Shown here one piece after another: positions 58,283 to 64,000 of a stretch of DNA of 64,000 bases (positions within the stretch are counted from its first letter, which is position 1; each line of letters begins with the position of its first letter). The DNA is from Pseudomonas urmiensis (lineage in GTDB: Bacteria > Pseudomonadota > Gammaproteobacteria > Pseudomonadales > Pseudomonadaceae). Location of the stretch: positions 3,539,001-3,603,000 of the forward strand of contig NZ_JABWRE020000001.1 of the NCBI RefSeq assembly GCF_014268815.2. Reading direction: 5' to 3'. The notes beneath the pieces are model-generated. The model did no database searches and was not told the origin of the DNA. It saw only the letters and a list, made by a program, of their open reading frames with translations. Made by a program: the position numbers and the translations under genes.

Positions 58283-59182
58283 TCAATTCAGATACCGATG
58301 CGCCCGCAACTGCTGCGCCAGCCTATCGATGAAGGCACGTACCTTGGCCGAGCCGTACTTGCTCTCCCGGTGCAGCACATGAATCGGCCAAGGCGCCTCT
58401 TCGTACGCTTCCAGCACCACCTGCAAACGACCGGCAGCCAGATCGCCCGCCACCTGATAGGACAGCAGCCGGGCGATCCCCAGGCCAGCGCTGGCGGCCA
58501 CGATGGCTGCGTCATTGCTGGTAACGGTCAGGCGCGGCTTGAGCCGAACCTGGATCGGTTCATGGGCCGGCCCGAACTTCCAATCCAGTCGCGGTGACAC
58601 GCCGCTGGCAGCGATCACGGTATGCTGCACCAACTCACTCGGATGCTGCGGCACGCCGTGGCGGTCGAGGTACTCCGGCGAGGCGCACAACAACCGGCGC
58701 ACCTGGCCGACGTACAAGGCCTTGAGGCCCGAGTCGGGCAGCGGGCCGATGCGCACCGCAACGTCCATGCCCTCCTCCACCAGGTTGACCACCCGATCGA
58801 GAAAATACGCCGACACATCAACCTGCGGGTAGGCCCGCAGGTAGTCGACGATGCAAGGCATGACGAAGGCTTTGCCGAACAATAGCGGCGCGGTCACCGA
58901 GAGATTGCCCTTGGGCGCTGCATTGACCCCGGCGGCGGCTTCGTTGGCTTCGACGATGCTGGCGAGAATGTTGCGGGTGTCTTCCAGATAGCGGCTGCCC
59001 GCTTCAGTCAGGCGCACACTGCGGGTGGTGCGCAGCAGCAGTTTGACCCCGAGGGTTTCCTCCAGCGTGCTGATTGCGCGGGTCACCGCCGCGGGCGAGA
59101 TGCCCAGACGGCGGGCGGCGCCAGCAAAGCTCTCCAGCTCGCCGACGGCCACCAACACCTTCATCAGGTGGATCTGATCCAT
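58283..59182 (-). CDS. LysR-type regulator
   Basis: A 299-aa regulator starting MDQIHLMKVLVAVGELESFA. The helix-turn-helix is AARRLGISPAAVTRAISTLE, followed by LGVKLLLRTTRSVRLTEAG; the effector domain follows from about residue 90. It lies 68 bp downstream of the flavin/ferredoxin fusion gene on the same strand, so it may regulate that gene; target not proven. Confidence 0.92.
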   Translation of the reverse strand: MDQIHLMKVLVAVGELESFAGAARRLGISPAAVTRAISTLEETLGVKLLLRTTRSVRLTEAGSRYLEDTRNILASIVEANEAAAGVNAAPKGNLSVTAPLLFGKAFVMPCIVDYLRAYPQVDVSAYFLDRVVNLVEEGMDVAVRIGPLPDSGLKALYVGQVRRLLCASPEYLDRHGVPQHPSELVQHTVIAASGVSPRLDWKFGPAHEPIQVRLKPRLTVTSNDAAIVAASAGLGIARLLSYQVAGDLAAGRLQVVLEAYEEAPWPIHVLHRESKYGSAKVRAFIDRLAQQLRAHRYLN

Positions 59183-59250
59183 GCCGCGCCCCCGTGGTTG
59201 TCGTGGGGCGATTATTCGCGGGGGCAACACGCTTGCACAAGTGCGGCGAT

Positions 59251-61278
59251 CTATAGATCCAGTACCAACGGTTGAGCACTGTCCCCCTCTAGCTGGGCTG
59301 GAACTGCGCAGCAGATCAACACTGAGCCGCTTTCCGGCAGTTCTGCCGGTGGATTCGGGTAATGCACCTGGCCACTGAGCAAACGGGTCTTGCAGCTGCC
59401 ACACGAACCGCCCCGGCAACTGAAGTCCGGTGACAGACCACGATTCTCCGCCAGTTCCAACAAGCTGCCGCTGTCAGGTGTCCAGCGTGCCTCCTTGGCG
59501 GAACCGGCGAAATACACCGGCACTGGCACACTGGCTGCGGGCGGCTGCACCAGGGGCGGCTGCGCGGCATCGCCGTGGCGTTTGAGCGTTGAAGGTCCGA
59601 AAGCCTCGGCATGCAGGCGATGATCCGGCACGTTTACAGTACGTAGTCCGTCGTAGATATCCTGGGTGAAACCAGGGGGGCCACACAGATAGAAGTCGTA
59701 GTCATCCAAGGCCAGGCGACTCTTGATCTGCTCAATACCCAGGCGCCCCGTGAGCTCGTAATCGCGTCCCTGTTGCGCATGCGCTTCCGGCTGGCTCAGG
59801 GCTCGGTGCACGCTCAGCGCACTATTGGCCTGTCGCAGCGCAGCCAGTTCCTGCTGGAATGGCAACTCAGCCAGGCTTCGAGCGCCTTGGAACAGATGGA
59901 TAGGTCGGCTGGGATTGCGCGTCAGCTGCTCGCGCAGCATTGCCCAGAGCGGGGTGATCCCCACGCCCGCGCCAATCAGCACGACCGGGCGCGGGCTGTC
60001 GCTATCGAGCTTGAAACTGCCCATCGGCAAGCGCACCTGCAGCAGGTCACCCACGGCAACCTGTTCATGCAAGTGCCGCGATGCCGGGCCTTGCGCCCTG
60101 ACGCTGATACGCACATAGCCATCGGCGGGGGCACTGGACAGGCTGTAGGTACGCACCACTGAATCCTCGCCCAGGCGAACACGCACAGGTATGTGCTGAC
60201 CTGCGGCGAATGGAACGGGCAAGCCGTCCTGTGGTTGCAGATAGAACGAGCGAATATCGCGGCTCTCTTGCGCTATCTGCAGCACACGCCAATCCTGCCA
60301 CTCTCGTTGGACCTTGCTCTGTTTCAAGCGCTGCTCGGCCTCGGCCCAGGTGCCAGTCATCAGGCTGGTCGGCGCATACTCCTCGAACGCCCAACGCAGC
60401 GACACGCCAGCTGGGCGCAGCACCACTTGCTCGATTTCAAGCGTCCAGAGCCGCTCGGCACCTTCGAAAGCGGCTATGGCCGGGCTCTGCAGAATTAGCT
60501 CGGTGCGACCTGAAAGCTGCAGCACATCACCACTGGCAAAATCGACGAATAGCAGCCCGGCCCGTGGATTGAGCAGCAAATTGCCAAGGGTGTTGAAATG
60601 CAGGTTGCCGGCATAATCGGGGATGGTTAGGCGATTGCCCTCGACCTTGATGAAGCCTGCGCGACCTCCGCGGTGCGAGACATCCACCGAACGCTGAGCG
60701 TCGTCGTGATCGACGTAGCTTGCGACAAAAAAGGTGTCGGCCGACTCGATCATCGCAGTCGCCCGAGCATCCAATATCGTCGAATCCTCACGCGGCATTG
60801 CAGGTTCGTCGACTCGTCGGTAGTCACGCAACTGGATGTACTGCGGGCAGTTGCCGAACGATTGCTCCACTTCAACCAGCAGCTGTCCCGCTGCGCCCAG
60901 GCTGATCTGGCCATTGATCCGATTGCGTCGCCGGGTGTGCAGCTCGATGCCCAGCAAGCCGATCGATTGGCCTGCCGCAATACCTGATGCAGCAGGATCA
61001 TCAGCTGCCGGTGTAGCGGATATCACCAGCTGGCGGGGTTCGGGTGAGGTGACGAAGCCTTCTGGGCCTTCGAGCAGGGTCGCCCAAGGCCTGCCCTGGG
61101 CATCTACCGTGCCGGCCACCATGAACGGCAACTGATGGTAGAACTGGCGATGCTGATCGGGCATGTAGTCGCGAATGACCTTTTGCCCGAACTGCTCCAT
61201 GCGCTCGGCGACGCCGACCTTTTCCTGCAGGCTTTTTTCGCCGGGGTGCCAGGGCGAAGTTCGATGGTGTGCGCGCAT
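59251..61278 (-). CDS. PNPOx-like / ferredoxin reductase / [2Fe-2S] ferredoxin fusion protein
   Basis: A 675-aa three-part protein. Residues ~30-310 form a pyridoxamine-phosphate-oxidase-like split barrel with FMN-type sequences (GTVDAQGRPWATLL, later FFVASYVDHDD). Residues ~320-550 are an FAD/NAD(P)H reductase (VRTYSLSSAP, LIGAGVGITPLWAML, FYLCGPPGFTQDIYDGL). The C-terminus is a plant-type ferredoxin with cysteines C621, C626, C629 and C656 or C657 (SCRGGSCGSCKTRLL). It probably passes electrons from NAD(P)H to an unknown acceptor. GST lies just upstream and LysR downstream. Confidence 0.92.
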   Translation of the reverse strand: MRAHHRTSPWHPGEKSLQEKVGVAERMEQFGQKVIRDYMPDQHRQFYHQLPFMVAGTVDAQGRPWATLLEGPEGFVTSPEPRQLVISATPAADDPAASGIAAGQSIGLLGIELHTRRRNRINGQISLGAAGQLLVEVEQSFGNCPQYIQLRDYRRVDEPAMPREDSTILDARATAMIESADTFFVASYVDHDDAQRSVDVSHRGGRAGFIKVEGNRLTIPDYAGNLHFNTLGNLLLNPRAGLLFVDFASGDVLQLSGRTELILQSPAIAAFEGAERLWTLEIEQVVLRPAGVSLRWAFEEYAPTSLMTGTWAEAEQRLKQSKVQREWQDWRVLQIAQESRDIRSFYLQPQDGLPVPFAAGQHIPVRVRLGEDSVVRTYSLSSAPADGYVRISVRAQGPASRHLHEQVAVGDLLQVRLPMGSFKLDSDSPRPVVLIGAGVGITPLWAMLREQLTRNPSRPIHLFQGARSLAELPFQQELAALRQANSALSVHRALSQPEAHAQQGRDYELTGRLGIEQIKSRLALDDYDFYLCGPPGFTQDIYDGLRTVNVPDHRLHAEAFGPSTLKRHGDAAQPPLVQPPAASVPVPVYFAGSAKEARWTPDSGSLLELAENRGLSPDFSCRGGSCGSCKTRLLSGQVHYPNPPAELPESGSVLICCAVPAQLEGDSAQPLVLDL

Positions 61279-61308
61279 GGTGGAATACCTCGCAGCGTTG
61301 GGTGGCGA

Positions 61309-61938
61309 TCAATCTGCGCTTTGCAGGCCCACGGCGGTGCGTGGCATCGCTACGAATCCGGGCAGCGCCTCGATGCGCGCCAACCAGGCACGGACGTTAG
61401 CGTAAGGCTCCAGCGACACATTGCCCTCCGGCGCGTGGGCGATGTAGGAGTAGTTGGCGATATCAGCGATGGTGGGCGTATCCCCGACCAGGAATGGCGA
61501 CTTGGCCAGTTCACGGTCCATCACTGTCAGCAGCGTGTGGGCACGTGCGATGACTTCCTCGGTATTGAACGTGGCGCCGAAAACAGTCACCAACCGCGCA
61601 GCTGCAGGGCCATAGGCGACCGGCCCGGCAGCCACTGACAGCCAGCGTTGCACTTGGGCGGCCGCGTGTGCTTGCTCGGGCAGCCAGCGGCCCTGGCCGT
61701 AGGTCTTGGCCAGATACACGAGGATGGCATTGGAATCGGCGATCACCGTACCGTTGTCGTCAATCACCGGCACTTGGCCGAACGGGTTGATGGCCAGGAA
61801 CTCGGGCTGCTTGTGCGCGCCCTTGGCCAGATCAACCAACACCAGTTCGGTGGGCAGGTTGAGCAGCGAGAGCATTAGCTCGATGCGATGGGCATGGCCA
61901 GATTTCGGGAAGTTGTACAGTTTGATGGCGGTCGACAT
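61309..61938 (-). CDS. glutathione S-transferase family protein
   Basis: A 209-aa GST. The N-terminal thioredoxin fold is [19 protein letters not shown], with the gamma-Glu-binding segment [19 protein letters not shown]; the helical C-domain has [20 protein letters not shown]. It precedes the flavin/ferredoxin fusion by 30 bp and likely shares its transcript, which suggests redox or detoxification work. Confidence 0.93.
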   Translation of the reverse strand: MSTAIKLYNFPKSGHAHRIELMLSLLNLPTELVLVDLAKGAHKQPEFLAINPFGQVPVIDDNGTVIADSNAILVYLAKTYGQGRWLPEQAHAAAQVQRWLSVAAGPVAYGPAAARLVTVFGATFNTEEVIARAHTLLTVMDRELAKSPFLVGDTPTIADIANYSYIAHAPEGNVSLEPYANVRAWLARIEALPGFVAMPRTAVGLQSAD

Positions 61939-62093
61939 GATTGCGCTCCAGGCGGGTTAGGCTGTGGAACACATGCTGCGCCTAATCTGCTGGCAACAGA
62001 ATCAGTGCAAGGGGCAATCCATAATTTCGCCAAACGAAATAATCATTAGCGAGCCATTCACGGCCATGGCGCGAATGGCGCTGCGCGAATAAG

Positions 62094-62648
62094 TCAGTGG
62101 CGCTGCTGCTTCTGGTAGCGATACAAGCCACGCGCGGCATCGATAACCAGCGGCACGCAGGCTTGCAGCTCATCGAAGCTCATCGAGTCGAGCAACTCGA
62201 AGTTATCTTCCAGGCCATGCAAGGAGATCGCCTTGAGCAGTGCATCCTGCTCCGGTGGCAGTGCGTCCCACTGGGCGACCTGGGTGCCACGCATGTAGCC
62301 AAAGCACCACTCTTCGAGAATGATCGCCGGCCCTTCCTCGCCCTCGTTCTCTTCGAACAACGGCTCGAAGTGCTCCAACTGCTCGGCCAGCTCGGCGGCT
62401 ACGTCATTGCAGTAACGCAGCATCAGTGCGGTGTAGGCCTCTTCATGAGCGGGACGTTTGAACTTAGGCACTTTGCCGCCGCTGACGGCGGGTAACCATT
62501 TTTCCGGGGTGACGGTGGTTGGCGAGCTGGCAAGCGCGGTAAAGAAACCATTGAGCTCGGCCAGGTTGAGCACGGAGAAGTCGTTGCCGTAGGTGATCAG
62601 CAGGTCTTCGAGGCGGGCGAGTTCTTTGTCATTGAGGCGGGGAAGCAT
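62094..62648 (-). CDS. YecA/YgfB (UPF0149) family protein
   Basis: A 184-aa helical, acidic protein. MLPRLNDKELARLEDLLITY and LNLAELNGFFTALASSP match the family, as does ILEEWCFGYMRGTQVAQWDA. The C-terminal SEC-C metal-binding tail seen in some YecA proteins is absent. The start is uncertain: no strong ribosome site, with an in-frame GTG 12 codons upstream. Function unknown. Confidence 0.88.
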   Translation of the reverse strand: MLPRLNDKELARLEDLLITYGNDFSVLNLAELNGFFTALASSPTTVTPEKWLPAVSGGKVPKFKRPAHEEAYTALMLRYCNDVAAELAEQLEHFEPLFEENEGEEGPAIILEEWCFGYMRGTQVAQWDALPPEQDALLKAISLHGLEDNFELLDSMSFDELQACVPLVIDAARGLYRYQKQQRH

Positions 62649-62727
62649 GAGTCTGGGTGTCCTGGGTAAGGAGTTTGGGTGCACCCTAGCACATGATCAG
62701 GTGAAGCACAGAGGTGTTGTCTGGGCT

Positions 62728-62800
62728 GGCCTCATCGCGGGTCAAGCTGCTCCCACAAGGCCTGAATTGGCTCTGTGGGAGCGGGCTTGACCTGCGATAG
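62728..62800. repeat. degenerate REP inverted pair
   Basis: GGCCTCATCGCGGGTCAAGC and GCGGGCTTGACCTGCGATAG arms between the acetolactate synthase-like gene and the YecA-like gene. Confidence 0.8.
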
Positions 62801-62812
62801 AAGCATCAGCGT

Positions 62813-64000
62813 TTAGACCGCCAGCGCGCGCTCACGCAGCTCGCTGTTGAGGATACGGTCGTTCTCCGAGTAGTCGACCGGGCAGTCGATCACGTGCACG
62901 CCTGGGGTCTTGATGCAGTGCTCGAGCAGCGGCAGGAAGCCTTCGGCGCTTTCTACACGGTGGCCGTTGGCACCATAGGCTTCGGCGTATTTGACGAAGT
63001 CCGGGTTGCCATAGTCCAGGCCGAAATCGGTGAAGCCCATGTTGGCCTGCTTCCAACGGATCATGCCATAACCGTCGTCACGCAGGATCACCACGGTGAT
63101 GTGCATCCCTAAGCGCACTGCGGTTTCCAGCTCTTGGCTGTTCATCATGAAGCCGCCATCGCCGCACACCGAAATCACTGGGCGATCTGGGTAGACCAAG
63201 TGCGCCGCCATGGCCGATGGCAGGCCGGCGCCCATGGTCGCCAGGGCGTTGTCGAGCAGCACGGTGTTGGGCTTGTGCGCCTTGTAGTTACGGGCGAACC
63301 AGATCTTGTAGATGCCGTTGTCCAGGGCCACGATACCTTCCGATGGCAGCACGCGGCGGATGTCGGCGACCAGGCGCTGCGGGTAGACCGGGAAGCGATC
63401 GTCGTCGGCACCTTCGGCGATCTGCACTTCGTTGGCTTCGCGAATCGCCATGAGGCGAGTGAAGTCCCAGTGCGAGGTATCGCCCAGGCCTTCGCCGATC
63501 TGCCAGACAGCGTTGGCGATGTCACCGATCACTTCGACCTGCGGGAAGTACACGGCATCGACTTCGGCGGAGCGGAAGCTGATGTGAATGACTTCAGTGC
63601 CGCCACGGACCATGAAGAACGGCGGTTTTTCGATCACGTCGTGGCCGATGTTGATGATCAGGTCGGCAGCCTCGATCGCGCGGTGCACGAAGTCACCGGA
63701 CGACAGCGCAGCATTGCCCAGGAAGCGTGGGCTGCGCTCGTCAACCACACCCTTGCCCAGCTGGGTAGTGACGAACGGAATGCCGGTCTTGTCGATCAGT
63801 TGCTTGAGGACCTTGGCGGTCATCTTGCGGTTGGCGCCGGCACCGATTACCAGGATCGGGCTGCGGGCGGTGCGCAGTTTCTCGATGGCGGCTTCGATGG
63901 CCACATGCTCGGCCAGCGGACGGCGGTGCAGGCTACGCGGGATGGGCATGGCATCAGTCTGCTCGGCAGCGATGTCTTCCGGCAGCTCCAGGTGCACGGC
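62813..64000 (-). CDS. acetolactate synthase-type ThDP enzyme, N-terminus outside the window
   Basis: The visible 395 residues are the central and C-terminal domains of a thiamine-diphosphate enzyme. IEKLRTARSPILVIGAGANR opens the central domain and ISVCGDGGFMMNSQELETAV with the later D-Y-G binds ThDP and Mg2+. AlsS-like acetolactate synthases fit best; pyruvate oxidase or glyoxylate carboligase relatives are possible. The first ~150 residues, with the catalytic Glu, are missing. No small regulatory ilvH-like gene is seen downstream, so a catabolic enzyme is more likely. Confidence 0.88.
   Translation of the reverse strand, partial: AVHLELPEDIAAEQTDAMPIPRSLHRRPLAEHVAIEAAIEKLRTARSPILVIGAGANRKMTAKVLKQLIDKTGIPFVTTQLGKGVVDERSPRFLGNAALSSGDFVHRAIEAADLIINIGHDVIEKPPFFMVRGGTEVIHISFRSAEVDAVYFPQVEVIGDIANAVWQIGEGLGDTSHWDFTRLMAIREANEVQIAEGADDDRFPVYPQRLVADIRRVLPSEGIVALDNGIYKIWFARNYKAHKPNTVLLDNALATMGAGLPSAMAAHLVYPDRPVISVCGDGGFMMNSQELETAVRLGMHITVVILRDDGYGMIRWKQANMGFTDFGLDYGNPDFVKYAEAYGANGHRVESAEGFLPLLEHCIKTPGVHVIDCPVDYSENDRILNSELRERALAV

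Overview
The window is chromosomal DNA of a Pseudomonas, most likely of the P. putida group. The main reasons are gene content and order: gacS-ldhA; cysM-rlmD-relA-mazG; purMN-DUF2066-PerM-hda; oprH-phoPQ; and nrdA / small gene / nrdB. The high GC, the putida-type REP sequences (GCGGGCTTGCCCGCG cores) between many genes, and the ATGA/TGATG-coupled operons agree with this. The organism assignment is inference from memory of these gene orders, not a search. Genes are dense on both strands and no rRNA, tRNA, CRISPR, prophage or insertion sequence was seen.

Layout. 1-0.8 kb: 3' part of a secreted GH5 glycosidase. 0.96-10.1 kb: a minus-strand ten-gene cobalamin operon (cobO-cobB-bluB-cbiB-cobD-cobQ-cobU-cobT-cobC-cobS), with a sigma70-like promoter, a cobalamin riboswitch and a possible 42-codon leader ORF in front of cobO. 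10.2-14.3 kb: an orphan hypothetical gene, then a D-malate/tartrate module (a divergent DctA-type carrier, a DmlA-type dehydrogenase and a divergent LysR regulator). 14.3-16.9 kb: an 853-residue predicted toxin with a C-terminal R-S-E ADP-ribosyltransferase domain. 17.1-26.5 kb: two NlpC/P60 lipoproteins, hda, a PerM-type permease, a DUF2066 protein, purMN, a DUF3108 protein, a 60-aa protein, a DUF2058 protein and mazG. 26.6-36.4 kb: relA, rlmD, cysM, a PirRS-like two-component system lacking its receptor gene, and gacS. 36.6-43.7 kb: ldhA, a zinc-ribbon protein, a META lipoprotein, a TlpA-type thioredoxin, arsC-wrbA-DUF2069, a Tag-like glycosylase, ttcA, a Yip1 protein and sprT. 43.9-52.4 kb: dctA with a sigma54 promoter, phoQ-phoP-oprH with a fourfold PhoP box, a dienelactone hydrolase, a phosphopantetheinyl transferase and RstAB-like regulators. 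52.5-58.2 kb: nrdA and nrdB, each with its own NrdR-box pair and long leader, separated by a 43-aa gene. 58.3-64 kb: a LysR regulator, a PNPOx-ferredoxin reductase-ferredoxin fusion, a glutathione transferase, a YecA-like protein and the 3' part of an acetolactate synthase-type gene.

How it fits together. The cob operon covers late cobalamin assembly from hydrogenobyrinic acid onward and is fed back by the riboswitch. Two dicarboxylate carriers appear: a canonical one under sigma54 control, and one with an altered substrate signature next to the malate/tartrate enzyme. Nucleotide supply (purMN, nrdAB, mazG), the stringent response (relA) and replication control (hda, plus a DnaA box in front of nrdA) are spread through the core part. 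The most unusual items are the ADP-ribosyltransferase toxin, the nrd regulatory regions, the leader ORF behind the riboswitch, the phased PhoP repeats and a REP element that forms the coding 3' end of a histidine kinase.
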